From: Rhizorhapis sp. SPR117 | Lineage (GTDB): Bacteria; Pseudomonadota; Alphaproteobacteria; Sphingomonadales; Sphingomonadaceae | Length of the DNA: 64,000 nucleotides | Assembly (NCBI RefSeq): GCF_021742065.1 | Contig: NZ_JAKKIE010000020.1 | Location: forward strand, 3,283 to 67,282 | Direction of reading: 5' to 3' | Part shown: piece after piece, positions 54,806-63,927 of the stretch | Layout of the letters: each line of letters opens with the position of its first letter | Numbering within the stretch: position 1 is the stretch's first letter | Made by a program: the position numbers and the translations under genes | Notes under the pieces: generated by a model | Database searches by the model: none | Told to the model about the DNA's origin: nothing | What the model saw: the letters and a program-made list of their open reading frames with translations, nothing else

Positions 54806-56896
54806 ATGACCAAATTGCCCCAATCGTCCCCCAAGCCGCCTGTCGCCCAACAGCGCCCTTACAGTTATGAATGTCATGGCTATAAAGTGGAGGACCCCTG
54901 GTTCTGGCTGAAGGACCCGGCTTATCCAAAGGTGGAGGACAAGGACGTCCTTGCCTATCTGAACGCCGAAAACAGCTATTTCGAAACAGCGATGCAGCCG
55001 CACAAGGCGCTGACCGATACGATCTTTCAGGAAATGAAAGGCCGCATCAAGGAAGACGATAGCAGCGTTCCGCAAAAGGACGGCGACTGGACCTATTGGC
55101 GCGAATTCGAAACCGGCGCGCAATATCGCAAATGGTACAGGCGGCCCATTGCGGGGGGAGAAGCGCAGCTCATACTGGATGAACCGGCATTGGCGGCTGG
55201 TAAGGACTATTTCCGGCTGGGCGCGATTTCGGTCAGCCCGGACGGGCGTTATCTGGCTTATGCCATTGACGATAACGGGTCCGAACGGTTCGAAGCGCGG
55301 GTGCGTGACCTGTTCACCGGCGAAATGCTGCCCGATGTCATTCCCGGCACACTGTCCTCGCTCGTCTGGACGTCGGACAATCGGGGGTTTCTTTATGGTC
55401 TGGCCAATGAAAACTGGCGCACCGACAATGCCCGCCTGCATTGGCTGGGCGATCCGATTGAAAAGGATGTAGAGATATTCCACGAGGCGGATGAGGGCTT
55501 TCGCGTCGGTGTGGGTCTGACCAGTTCGGAAAAATGGATTACCATTTCATCGGGCGATCACGTGACCAGCGAAATCTGGCTGTTGCCCGCCCACGATCCG
55601 TTGGCAAAGCCGTTGCTGGTCTCGGCACGGCAGGTGGGCCGCGAATATGATGTGGATGAGCATGAGGGCACACTGTTCATCCACACCAACGACACCAGTC
55701 CCAATTTCCGCCTCGCCACCGCCAGCATCGATGCGCCCGGCGAATGGCAGGAACTGATCCCCGCATCGCCGCATTTCTACATGACCGATGTGACCAATTT
55801 CAAAAATTTCTATGTGGTCGAAGGGCGCGAGGACGGGCTGGATCAGATCGAAATTCGCGATTACGCCACCAACACGCCCAAACGCATTCCCTTTCCAGAG
55901 GCAAGCTATGTCGCCGGGTTGGACGATAATCCGGATTATGACGTGACGAAGCTGCGCGTCGGTTATGAATCGATGGTCACGCCCGATACCATCTATGACT
56001 ATCATCTCGATAGCGGAGAGCTGGAAGTTCTGAAGGTTCAGGAAATTCCTTCAGGCTATGATGCGTCGAAATACGCGACCGAGCGGTTTCACGTGACAGC
56101 ACGTGACGGGACGGAGATTCCCGTGTCGGTGGTCTATGCCAAGAGCTTCAAAAAGGACGGCAAAGACCCATTGCACCTCTATAGCTATGGGGCTTATGGT
56201 TATGCCGTGCCGCCGGGCTTTTCGACCAATAGGCTGTCGTTGCTCGACCGGGGGTTTGCCTATGCCATTGCCCATATTCGCGGCGGGGATGATCTGGGCC
56301 AGCAATGGTATCTGGATGGCAAGCTGGAAAAGCGCACCAATACGTTCAACGATTTTGTCGATGTGGCCAAAGGCCTGATCGAGCGGAAATTCACCAGCGC
56401 CGGATGCATCAGCATTTCTGGCGGCTCTGCGGGCGGCGAGTTGATGGGTGCAGTGGCCAATTCCGACCCTGAACTTTGGGGTGCGGTGGTGGCGCATGTG
56501 CCCTTTGTCGACGTGCTCAACACGATGCTGGATGAAAGCCTGCCGCTGACGCCGGGCGAATGGCCCGAATGGGGCAACCCGATCACGGACAGAGCAGCGT
56601 TCGAACTGATCCGCAGCTATTCCCCCTATGATCAGGTGCGCGCTCAGGCCTATCCCCCGATGATGCTGACCGGAGGTCTCAATGATCCGCGCGTGACCTA
56701 TTGGGAGCCAGCGAAGTGGGCTGCGAAACTGCGCGCGATGAGGACGGACGACAATATTTTGTTGCTTAAAACCAATATGGGCGCTGGCCATGGCGGCAAG
56801 TCGGGACGGTTCGATTCACTGGAAGAGGACGCCGAAGAAATGGCGTTCATCCTATGGCAAATGGGTGTGGCGGAATCGCCCTTGGATCAGGCCTGA
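54806..56896 (+). CDS. ptrB: Oligopeptidase B (S9A serine peptidase)
   Basis: Cytoplasmic peptidase that cleaves small peptides after Arg or Lys. The 696 residues have the N-terminal beta-propeller (DPWFWLKDPAYPKVEDKDVLAYLNAEN) and C-terminal alpha/beta hydrolase domain: GAYGYAVPPGFS, AHIRGGDDLGQQWYLDGK, Ser near 541 in SGGSAGGELMG, then GLNDPRV and AGHGGKSGR with catalytic Asp and His. ATG 54806 gives MTKLPQSSPK. Divergent from pepP, together forming a peptide-degradation pair. The last 10 bases overlap a convergent hydrolase gene. Confidence 0.94.
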   Translation: MTKLPQSSPKPPVAQQRPYSYECHGYKVEDPWFWLKDPAYPKVEDKDVLAYLNAENSYFETAMQPHKALTDTIFQEMKGRIKEDDSSVPQKDGDWTYWREFETGAQYRKWYRRPIAGGEAQLILDEPALAAGKDYFRLGAISVSPDGRYLAYAIDDNGSERFEARVRDLFTGEMLPDVIPGTLSSLVWTSDNRGFLYGLANENWRTDNARLHWLGDPIEKDVEIFHEADEGFRVGVGLTSSEKWITISSGDHVTSEIWLLPAHDPLAKPLLVSARQVGREYDVDEHEGTLFIHTNDTSPNFRLATASIDAPGEWQELIPASPHFYMTDVTNFKNFYVVEGREDGLDQIEIRDYATNTPKRIPFPEASYVAGLDDNPDYDVTKLRVGYESMVTPDTIYDYHLDSGELEVLKVQEIPSGYDASKYATERFHVTARDGTEIPVSVVYAKSFKKDGKDPLHLYSYGAYGYAVPPGFSTNRLSLLDRGFAYAIAHIRGGDDLGQQWYLDGKLEKRTNTFNDFVDVAKGLIERKFTSAGCISISGGSAGGELMGAVANSDPELWGAVVAHVPFVDVLNTMLDESLPLTPGEWPEWGNPITDRAAFELIRSYSPYDQVRAQAYPPMMLTGGLNDPRVTYWEPAKWAAKLRAMRTDDNILLLKTNMGAGHGGKSGRFDSLEEDAEEMAFILWQMGVAESPLDQA

Positions 56897-57576
56897 AGCG
56901 CGCGGAAAATGGCTGCGATTGAATCTGGTGCAGTCGTAAATCCCATATGGCCGCAGCCAACCTCGATAGCCACATCACTTTCATGCGGCAGCCCGCGAGC
57001 GCAATGACGGTCAACCACGCCGTCATTGCGCGACCAGATGGCATAAGTTGGGACGGGCGGCTTTTCCGTGAGCTTGACCGGGAGCGGGGGCGCATCGACG
57101 CGATGGCCGGCGATCAGTTCATATATCCGCCAGGCATGATTGGCGCGAAGGTCCCCGGAAAAAGGTGTGCCGAGCGTGATGACCCTCGCTATGCGATCCC
57201 GTGCATGTTTGGCATATTCCCGCGCGATCAGGCCGCCAAGGCTCCATCCGATCAGCGTGACAGGACCCGCATTGACATGTTGTATCTCGTCCATTCGCTG
57301 GTCGATGCGGTACAGAATATCGCCGCGAATGCCGAAATTGCGCCCCAGACCCCAGCCATGGCTACGATAATTGGCGGCATTCAGCGTTCGGCGCAGCATG
57401 ACCGTTGAACCGTCCGCAGCCAGAAATCCCGGAACCACCAGAACATTGTGGCCCTGTCCATCATGGTCCGTCCTGAGCGCAGGTCCGATTCGTCCGCCCC
57501 GGCGCAAATCAGCGAGCGCGCGCACTTCACGCAGCAACAGATTCAGCGGCGGCGCGGAAAATGCCGCCGGCTCCAT
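56887..57576 (-). CDS. Alpha/beta hydrolase (lipase/acyltransferase-like)
   Basis: A 229-residue alpha/beta hydrolase: VLVVPGFLAADGSTVMLRRTL near the oxyanion hole, GWSLGGLIAREYA as nucleophile elbow, TLGTPFSGD, WSRNDGVV for the acid and GCGHMGF for the catalytic His. The fold recalls PGAP1/GPI-deacylase-like or triacylglycerol-lipase-like hydrolases; no signal peptide is evident. ATG 57576 is chosen; an in-frame GTG at 57606 with GGAA just upstream is an alternative. A palindrome suggesting a regulator site lies 58-79 bases upstream. Its 3' end overlaps ptrB by 10 bases. Confidence 0.8.
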   Translation of the reverse strand: MEPAAFSAPPLNLLLREVRALADLRRGGRIGPALRTDHDGQGHNVLVVPGFLAADGSTVMLRRTLNAANYRSHGWGLGRNFGIRGDILYRIDQRMDEIQHVNAGPVTLIGWSLGGLIAREYAKHARDRIARVITLGTPFSGDLRANHAWRIYELIAGHRVDAPPLPVKLTEKPPVPTYAIWSRNDGVVDRHCARGLPHESDVAIEVGCGHMGFTTAPDSIAAIFRALQA

Positions 57577-57633
57577 CTTTTGATCTGATGACAGTGACAA
57601 TCGCACGACAGTTCCATGACCTGTTTGCTACAA

Positions 57634-57655
57634 TTACACTTTTATTACAGTGTAA
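57634..57655 (-). promoter_or_regulatory. TTACACT/AGTGTAA operator-like palindrome
   Basis: Inverted repeat TTACACT (57634-57640), 8-base spacer, AGTGTAA (57649-57655); the right part is also the self-palindrome TTACAGTGTAA (57645-57655). AT-rich and 58-79 bases before the hydrolase ATG, on its promoter side. The symmetry is typical of TetR-type operators. The regulator is not adjacent in the window. Confidence 0.45.
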
Positions 57656-57733
57656 AGCTGAACGTGTCATTGCTGAATGCGACAAATGGCTGTGCCGGTC
57701 CGACACAATCATAAGAGAAGGTCGGGAATAGCC

Positions 57734-59341
57734 TTAGGGTGCGAGCGGGGAGGGCTGGTCGATGGTACTGCCGTCGGTTGCGCGCAGTTGGCGCGGTTCA
57801 AGAATGGCGGCTGTTTCAATCAGGTCGAGCGCGCGTCGCGCCTCAATGTAGCGCCTTGCCTGCTCCATCCATTTTCCGCCCGATGCGCGCCCCGGCATCC
57901 GCGATACTTCGGCCAGCGCGGCGTCGGCGCGCCCCGCCTCCAGCAAGCGCTTTGCCCGGGCCAGCCGTCGTTCAGGCAATGCAGACGGCGTTGTCGCTTC
58001 CCGAAAGACTACAAGATGCCCCACCTCGCGCTTGATATCGGCCCACCAATTCTGGCTTCGTCCTCTGCCGACGAGTTCAGTCCCAATCTCATCCAGTCCG
58101 GCCTGCAAATCCTGCAACGTCACAGGTTCATGCGCGGCATTGATGATAGTAGCGACCGCGCGCGGCTGCGCCTGACCAAAACGCAGGCGCAATTGTCCCT
58201 CGATATAGCCGAGCGTAGCGCCGGTATCGAGGGCACGGCGAGCGGCAAAGGCGATCAGCAGCCCTTCGGCCCGGGCGGCGTTGCCTGACGCGGCCTGCGC
58301 CTGCACATTGACGCGCGAAATCCGGTCTTCCAGCTCAGCGACCCGCATGTTGAGCGCCTGAGCATGGTTTTGCGGCAATACCTCATCGGACGGTTTTCCC
58401 GCCCCGGCGTTTTTTGCAGCAGTGCCGTTAACGGAAGACTTCGCATCCATCCCGGAATTATGTCCGCTGACGGTAGCTTGTTCCTTTTCAGCCCAGCTAT
58501 CCCAGCGGGTCATCACCCATCCCATTGCGGCAAGGCCACCGACAAAGGCAAGAGCCAGCATGATTGCCATGTTTCGGATGTTATATTTGCCCTTTGCCGG
58601 GTTTCCGATGGTCTCATGATCACGGCCCATTATCGTCGTATTTCCCTCATAGAAATCGTCGGAGCCTTTTTTGCACAAAGTGGTCGCGAGAGCCAGTAAT
58701 GCTTCGTCATTGGGCTGTGCGGCTGCCGTAGCTGATCCCCATCCCTGGCCCGCCTGTTGCAGCACTGCCGGGCTGAGCGCGACCAGGTGCAGTTTGCGCC
58801 GTTCCATCATCGGCACCAGCGTTGCAAGTCGCTGCCCGGCGCGTGGTGAATGGATCAGGGCAACGGCTTCCGCTGGCATGGCTGCGGCCAACCCTTCGGC
58901 ATCGCCTGCCTCTACCGCTTCGTAGACAATCCGCTGCACGATGACGAGTGACCTCGGGTTGGTGGGACGCCTGTCCCGACCGCAGGGGTGAAAAACCCTG
59001 CTATGTCCTCGTTCTGCAATGATTTCCAAAACTGCTTGCGCGCCCGACTGACCGACAGCGGCAATATTGAAGCCGTGTGCGCGGGCGGCGTCCGCAGAAG
59101 TTTGGCCGACGGCAAAGACCGGCAAGTGCCGATAAAGTTCCAGGTTGGCCCCGCCGTGGCGCACGGCGTTGGCGCTGGTCAGCATTATGGCTTCGAAATC
59201 AGCCGGATCAGGCGCCTCCCAAGCGCATGGATGCACTTCAAACAAGGGATAGCAAATGGCGCGGAGACCCAATTCTTCCGCCCGCCGCGCGGTCACAGAT
59301 GCACCCGGTTCGGGCCGAAGGATCAGTAATGGCAGGGTCAT
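57734..59341 (-). CDS. hemD: Uroporphyrinogen-III synthase fused to a HemX/mitofilin-like domain
   Basis: A 535-residue single frame. Residues 1 to about 228 match uroporphyrinogen-III synthase (LILRPEPGASVTARRAEELG, TSANAVR, VFAVGQTSA, SPRAGQRLA), which cyclises and inverts ring D of hydroxymethylbilane. From about 238 (MGRDHETIGNPAKGKYN) comes a separate module: one membrane helix (about 258-276), a Ser/Ala linker, a coiled coil (AQALNMRVAELEDRISR) and a helical C-terminal part, like HemX/mitofilin-type proteins. An internal ATG at 58630 is preceded by GAGGGAA, so the second domain may also be made separately. The gene's ATG overlaps the hemC stop by four bases. Confidence 0.88.
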   Translation of the reverse strand: MTLPLLILRPEPGASVTARRAEELGLRAICYPLFEVHPCAWEAPDPADFEAIMLTSANAVRHGGANLELYRHLPVFAVGQTSADAARAHGFNIAAVGQSGAQAVLEIIAERGHSRVFHPCGRDRRPTNPRSLVIVQRIVYEAVEAGDAEGLAAAMPAEAVALIHSPRAGQRLATLVPMMERRKLHLVALSPAVLQQAGQGWGSATAAAQPNDEALLALATTLCKKGSDDFYEGNTTIMGRDHETIGNPAKGKYNIRNMAIMLALAFVGGLAAMGWVMTRWDSWAEKEQATVSGHNSGMDAKSSVNGTAAKNAGAGKPSDEVLPQNHAQALNMRVAELEDRISRVNVQAQAASGNAARAEGLLIAFAARRALDTGATLGYIEGQLRLRFGQAQPRAVATIINAAHEPVTLQDLQAGLDEIGTELVGRGRSQNWWADIKREVGHLVVFREATTPSALPERRLARAKRLLEAGRADAALAEVSRMPGRASGGKWMEQARRYIEARRALDLIETAAILEPRQLRATDGSTIDQPSPLAP

Positions 59342-60279
59342 ACGGTAAACAGAGCGCGCAATTCGGGACTGGCGCGTTCCAGAAGAGTGTCGGCCAATGT
59401 CGCCGCGCTCTTTTCATCGCCTCGGGCAAGGCGTACCTCGCCAGAGACGTGCTCACGCCCGTCAAGGGTGAGAATTTCGGCTTTCAGCAGGATCTTGTCA
59501 CCCTCTATGCGTGCTAGTGCCGCCATCGGTGAATGACATCCGGCACCCAGACCCAGTAACAAGGCGCGTTCGGCCCGCACGCAGTCGCTGGTGTCGACAT
59601 GATCTATGGCGGCGAGTAGCCCGCGAACATGGCTATTGCTGGCCAATGCCTCAATTCCCACCGCGCCTTGCGCCGGTGCGGGCAGGATAGTGTCAACGGG
59701 AATATCATGCCCTACGTCGTCCTGACCCAGCCGGATCAATCCCGCCGCTGCCAATAATGTAGCATGGGCCTCCCCCGCTTCTACCTTCCGGAGGCGGGTC
59801 GCCACGTTGCCGCGAAACAGCACAATGGAAAGGTCGGGTCGCAAGCGCAAAAGCTGGGCGGTGCGGCGCGGTGAACTTGTGCCGACCTTTGCGCCCTGGG
59901 GCAGAGCGTCAATGCTGTGTGCGCCGATCAGCCGATCTTGCACATCGGCGCGGGGCAGCATCGCGGCGATGACGATGTCTTCGGGTCGGATGGTTTCGAC
60001 GTCCTTCATGCTATGCACCGAAAAATCGATCACACCTTCGCCCAGCGCGCGGTCGAGTTCCTTGGTCCAGAGAGCCTTGCCGCCGATTTCCGCCAATGGC
60101 CGGTCTTGAATCCGGTCGCCATCGGTCCGCACGGTCACTATATCGATGGCGCCTTCGTCCCATCCATGTGTAGTCCGTAGCGCGGCCGCCACCATATGCG
60201 CCTGGACCAGCGCCAGCGGAGACCCTCTGGTGCCAAGGCGCAGGGGTCTGGAGAGCGGCGGATTGTCGGCATGGGTCAT
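59338..60279 (-). CDS. hemC: Porphobilinogen deaminase (hydroxymethylbilane synthase)
   Basis: Joins four porphobilinogens into hydroxymethylbilane in heme synthesis. The 313 residues include RLGTRGSPLALVQA, TDGDRIQDRPLAEIGGKALWTKELD-type substrate region, DFSVHSMKD, GTSSPRRTAQL and the cofactor-carrying Cys248 in GLGAGCHSP (dipyrromethane attachment). ATG 60279 gives the usual N-terminus; the extension to 60324 is rejected because it overlaps tsaD. It is coupled to hemD and divergent from tsaD with 44 bases between starts, a typical alphaproteobacterial layout. Confidence 0.96.
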   Translation of the reverse strand: MTHADNPPLSRPLRLGTRGSPLALVQAHMVAAALRTTHGWDEGAIDIVTVRTDGDRIQDRPLAEIGGKALWTKELDRALGEGVIDFSVHSMKDVETIRPEDIVIAAMLPRADVQDRLIGAHSIDALPQGAKVGTSSPRRTAQLLRLRPDLSIVLFRGNVATRLRKVEAGEAHATLLAAAGLIRLGQDDVGHDIPVDTILPAPAQGAVGIEALASNSHVRGLLAAIDHVDTSDCVRAERALLLGLGAGCHSPMAALARIEGDKILLKAEILTLDGREHVSGEVRLARGDEKSAATLADTLLERASPELRALFTV

Positions 60280-60323
60280 ATCGTTGCTTGCTCTAATCCT
60301 TGTGCGCGGTAGAGGGAAGGGCA

Positions 60324-61358
60324 ATGACGATCATATTGGGCCTTGAATCCAGTTGCGACGAGACGGCGGCTGCGCTTGTGACCGCGGACCGGCGGATATT
60401 GGCGCACAAGCTGGCGACGCAAGAGGCCGAACACCGGCCCTATGGCGGGGTGGTGCCCGAAATCGCGGCGCGCGCGCATGTCGAGATGCTGACGCCATTG
60501 ATAAAGGCGGTTTTTGATGAGGCGGGACTCGCGCTCGCCGATGTCGATGCCATCGCTGCAACTGCTGGCCCTGGTCTGATTGGCGGGGTGATGGTGGGGC
60601 TTGTCACCGGAAAGGCGCTTAGCCTTGCGTCGGGAAAGCCGCTGGTCGCTGTCAATCATCTGGAAGGGCATGCGTTATCACCGCGCCTCGTCGATCCATC
60701 GCTGGAATTTCCTTATTTGCTGTTGCTTGTTTCCGGCGGCCATTGCCAGCTTTTGCGTGTTGAGGGCGTCGGTCGCTATCGCCGCCTCGCCACCACTATC
60801 GATGACGCGGCGGGCGAGGCCTTTGACAAGACGGCCAAGCTGCTGGGTCTTGGCTTTCCCGGCGGTCCTGCCGTTGAACGAGCGGCAGCACTGGGCGACG
60901 CCATGGCCGTGCCGCTGCCAAGGCCGCTTCTGGGTGCGAATGATCCGCATTTTTCGTTTGCGGGCCTGAAAAGCGCAGTCCTGCGCGCGCACCAGTCGGG
61001 ACAGTGGCAGGTGGAGGACATTGCCGCCAGCTTTCAACAAGCGGTCATCGACTGCCTGATCGACCGTACCGGCAAGGCTATTGCGTCTAGTGCAGGCTTG
61101 ACCGCACTGGTCGTCGCGGGAGGCGTTGCCGCCAATCAATCCGTCAGGACCGCATTGGAAGCACTGGCCATCGATCACGGCCTTCCCTTCGTTGTGCCGC
61201 CACTCTGGCTATGCACCGATAATGCCGCCATGATAGGCTGGGCTGGTGCGGAACGCTTTGCGGAAGGATTGACGGATGGACTCGACTTCGTGGCACGGCC
61301 GCGCTGGCCGCTCGATCCGGGAGCCGAAAAGGCGCGCGGAGCGGGGGTGAAGGCATGA
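60324..61358 (+). CDS. tsaD: tRNA N6-threonylcarbamoyladenosine transferase
   Basis: Transfers the threonylcarbamoyl group to A37 of ANN-decoding tRNAs as part of the TsaBDE complex. The 344 residues contain [15 protein letters not shown], the iron-binding HLEGHALSP motif, [31 protein letters not shown] and [12 protein letters not shown], the ASKHA-fold signatures. ATG 60324 sits 21 bases after the open frame begins and next to GGAAGGGCA. Divergent from hemC; its TGA overlaps the gpsA ATG. Confidence 0.96.
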   Translation: MTIILGLESSCDETAAALVTADRRILAHKLATQEAEHRPYGGVVPEIAARAHVEMLTPLIKAVFDEAGLALADVDAIAATAGPGLIGGVMVGLVTGKALSLASGKPLVAVNHLEGHALSPRLVDPSLEFPYLLLLVSGGHCQLLRVEGVGRYRRLATTIDDAAGEAFDKTAKLLGLGFPGGPAVERAAALGDAMAVPLPRPLLGANDPHFSFAGLKSAVLRAHQSGQWQVEDIAASFQQAVIDCLIDRTGKAIASSAGLTALVVAGGVAANQSVRTALEALAIDHGLPFVVPPLWLCTDNAAMIGWAGAERFAEGLTDGLDFVARPRWPLDPGAEKARGAGVKA

Positions 61359-62347
61359 CGGCCATGAAAATCGGTATCATCGGAGCCGGAGCATGGGGTA
61401 CGGCGCTGGCGCAGGTGGCGGCGGCGAATGACGATCCGGTTTTGCTCTGGGCGTTCGAGGAGGAGGTTGTTCGGGCGGTTAACGACACGCATTGCAACAG
61501 CATCTATCTACCGGACAATGCATTAAATCCCGTGATACGGGCGACCGGCGACCTGAACGACCTTTCGGTTTGCGACGCCTTGCTGGTGGTTACGCCTGCG
61601 CAGCATCTGGGCGCAATTCTGCAACATGCGCCGGTTGACGGCAAACCGCTCATCCTGTGTTCCAAGGGGATTGAAGCAGGAACGCAAAGGCTGATGTCCG
61701 AAGTGGCTGGCGATGTTCATCCCGGTGCACCGATCGCGGTGCTTTCCGGCCCGACCTTTGCGCATGAAGTTGCTGCAGGTCTGCCCACTGCCATCACGCT
61801 CGCCTGCACGGACAGTGTGCTGGGTGAGGCGATTGTCGCCCGGCTCGCACGGCCCCAGTTTCGCCCTTACCTGTCCGACGACGTAATCGGCGCGGAAATT
61901 GGCGGGGCAGTCAAGAATGTGCTCGCCATTGCCTGCGGCGTGGTGGAAGGTTCCGGATTGGGCCAGAATGCCGGTGCAGCGCTCATCAGCAGGGGGTTCG
62001 CCGAAATGACCCGATTTGGCCTTGCACGCGGTGCGCGGGCTGAAACCCTGTCCGGCTTGTCCGGGCTGGGCGATCTTGTGCTGACCTGTTCATCCACCAG
62101 TTCGCGTAACTTCTCGCTTGGAAAAGGGCTGGGAGAGGGCAGGGTGGTGGCAGATCTGCTTGCAGATCGCCGGAGCATTGCCGAAGGGGCCTTCACCGCG
62201 CCTGTCTTGCAGGCTGCGGCCCGGCAGGCGGGCGTTGACATGCCCATTACCGATGCGGTCTGTGCACTTCTGTCAGGGGTGCTGTCGGCGCCGGAAGCCG
62301 TGCACGCGCTTCTTGCACGCCCCTTGCGTCAGGAATATGTAAATTGA
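61355..62347 (+). CDS. gpsA: NAD(P)-dependent glycerol-3-phosphate dehydrogenase
   Basis: Makes sn-glycerol-3-phosphate from DHAP for phospholipids. The 330 residues open with the nucleotide-binding [15 protein letters not shown], followed by [38 protein letters not shown] with the catalytic lysine, and [13 protein letters not shown]. Starts in the tsaD stop (ATGA); an ATG nine bases later is also possible. tsaD-gpsA is a conserved coupled pair. Confidence 0.96.
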   Translation: MTAMKIGIIGAGAWGTALAQVAAANDDPVLLWAFEEEVVRAVNDTHCNSIYLPDNALNPVIRATGDLNDLSVCDALLVVTPAQHLGAILQHAPVDGKPLILCSKGIEAGTQRLMSEVAGDVHPGAPIAVLSGPTFAHEVAAGLPTAITLACTDSVLGEAIVARLARPQFRPYLSDDVIGAEIGGAVKNVLAIACGVVEGSGLGQNAGAALISRGFAEMTRFGLARGARAETLSGLSGLGDLVLTCSSTSSRNFSLGKGLGEGRVVADLLADRRSIAEGAFTAPVLQAAARQAGVDMPITDAVCALLSGVLSAPEAVHALLARPLRQEYVN

Positions 62348-62424
62348 CACGTTCTTTGCGCACAAGAATTTACATGTCACCCATAGTACGTGATAAGCAT
62401 CGTCTTTAGATAAGGGGCAATTTT

Positions 62425-63927
62425 TTGGCGGGTGCGACTACTCCCGGTAGCCCGGTTGATGCGGCATCCCCCGAACAGGCGGATATTGCCGCACTTGCCA
62501 AAGGGGGGCGCGTCAATTTCTTTGGCTTTCTGCTGCGCCTTGCCGCGCGTCTGCCTTTCCTGTTCATCGCCGGGCGCATTTACGGTGCCGAAGCGCTTGG
62601 ACGTTTCGCCTATGCGATCCTGGTGGTGGAGTTCGCGGCACAGCTTGCCACATTGGGATTAAAGCGCGGTCTGGCCAACGAACTGGCTCACGCAAAACGG
62701 CCGCATGTCCACGTTGTTTATGATGCCATGCTAGTCAGCACAATCGCATCGATCGCGCTCGCCGCAATCCTGTTCGCCTTTCCTCAGGCACTGTTCCCCA
62801 ACAGCAGCGTCAATGGTCTGGATGGTCTGTTGCCGTTGATCATCATCGCGGTTGCGGGGTCGGACATTGCACTGGCCGCCTGCGCCTATCGCTATGACAT
62901 CGCGGCCACGGTCCGTGCGCGCTCAATCATCGAACCCTGGACGATCAGCATCGCCGCCTTTGCCTTCTCCTTCTACTCGTTGCGGGATGGCCTTATCCTT
63001 TCCTATGTGCTGTCCATGATCGCGGCGTTGCTTGCCTCGCTCTGGCCGCTTTTCAAAAGCTATGGATCGCCCGCAGGATGGCGCCCGCATCCGATGCGAT
63101 TGTGGCGTATGGCCCGGCAAAACATGCCGCTTGCCGCCGCCGATGCGGTGGAATGGGGGTCGCGGCGACTTGACCTTGCTATATTGGGCTTGTTCGCCAC
63201 GCCCTATATTGTCGGCATCTATTATGTTGCGCAGCAGGTCGCGTCCCTGCCGCAAAAGCTCAAGACCAGTTTTGACCCAATTCTGGGCCCCGTCATTACG
63301 CGGAATCTTGCGGAAAAAAACTACAAGGCTATTGCCAGTCAGGTCAGCCAGGTCGGTTTCTGGATCATCGCGGCGCAGGCGGGGATTGCGCTGGCACTGG
63401 GCATACCGGGCGAAGCGGTGATGGGGCTTGTCGGCCCCAATTTCGTTGGGGGAACAGGCGCGCTGGCCTTTTTACTTGCCGCAGAGGTGATAGCGGCGAC
63501 CGCCGTGGTGAGTGAAGCTGCGCTGGTCTATATGGCGCGTCACCGCAACCTTGTGATCTCGCTTGCAATGATAGTCGTGCAGGCAGGGTTGAGCTTCGCC
63601 TTCATTGCCTTCGCCCGAACGATGGACTGGCTCGATCTTTATGTCGCGGCAGGTCCGGCATTGGCGCTCTGCATCGCTTTGGGTCTTGCCGCTTTGCTCA
63701 AGGCGCGGCTGCTGTCCCGCTTGCTTGGCGCCCGTGTCAATGCCTGGCGCTGGGCGTTGTTCTGGGCGGCTGGTCTGGCGACGCTGGTGGGCGTGGGCGT
63801 GACCCATATTCCCGAATGGGCGGAACTGATTCTGGGCATCCCGCTGATCCTTGGCGTTTATGGATGGGTGATCTGGTCGAGGGGTTTCGGCCCGGGGGAC
63901 CGTGAACTGTTCCGCCGCACGGCCTAG
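62425..63927 (+). CDS. Oligosaccharide/LPS flippase (MOP superfamily)
   Basis: A 500-residue integral membrane protein with about 12-14 hydrophobic segments, starting with VNFFGFLLRLAARLPFLFIAGRIYGAEALGRFAYAI, the typical opening of Wzx-like/MATE polysaccharide transporters that flip lipid-linked sugar chains. The start is TTG at 62425, supported by AAGGGG seven bases upstream; no suitable ATG is nearby. It is preceded by gpsA with a 77-base gap. Its last codon and TAG overlap the stop of a transposase fragment on the other strand. Substrate unknown; no glycosyltransferases are seen next to it in the window. Confidence 0.85.
   Translation: MAGATTPGSPVDAASPEQADIAALAKGGRVNFFGFLLRLAARLPFLFIAGRIYGAEALGRFAYAILVVEFAAQLATLGLKRGLANELAHAKRPHVHVVYDAMLVSTIASIALAAILFAFPQALFPNSSVNGLDGLLPLIIIAVAGSDIALAACAYRYDIAATVRARSIIEPWTISIAAFAFSFYSLRDGLILSYVLSMIAALLASLWPLFKSYGSPAGWRPHPMRLWRMARQNMPLAAADAVEWGSRRLDLAILGLFATPYIVGIYYVAQQVASLPQKLKTSFDPILGPVITRNLAEKNYKAIASQVSQVGFWIIAAQAGIALALGIPGEAVMGLVGPNFVGGTGALAFLLAAEVIAATAVVSEAALVYMARHRNLVISLAMIVVQAGLSFAFIAFARTMDWLDLYVAAGPALALCIALGLAALLKARLLSRLLGARVNAWRWALFWAAGLATLVGVGVTHIPEWAELILGIPLILGVYGWVIWSRGFGPGDRELFRRTA

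Noticed and set aside
54707..55483. About 260-codon upstream extension of pepP
   Set aside because: It runs antisense through the coding region of oligopeptidase B and precedes a well-placed ATG with a ribosome site.
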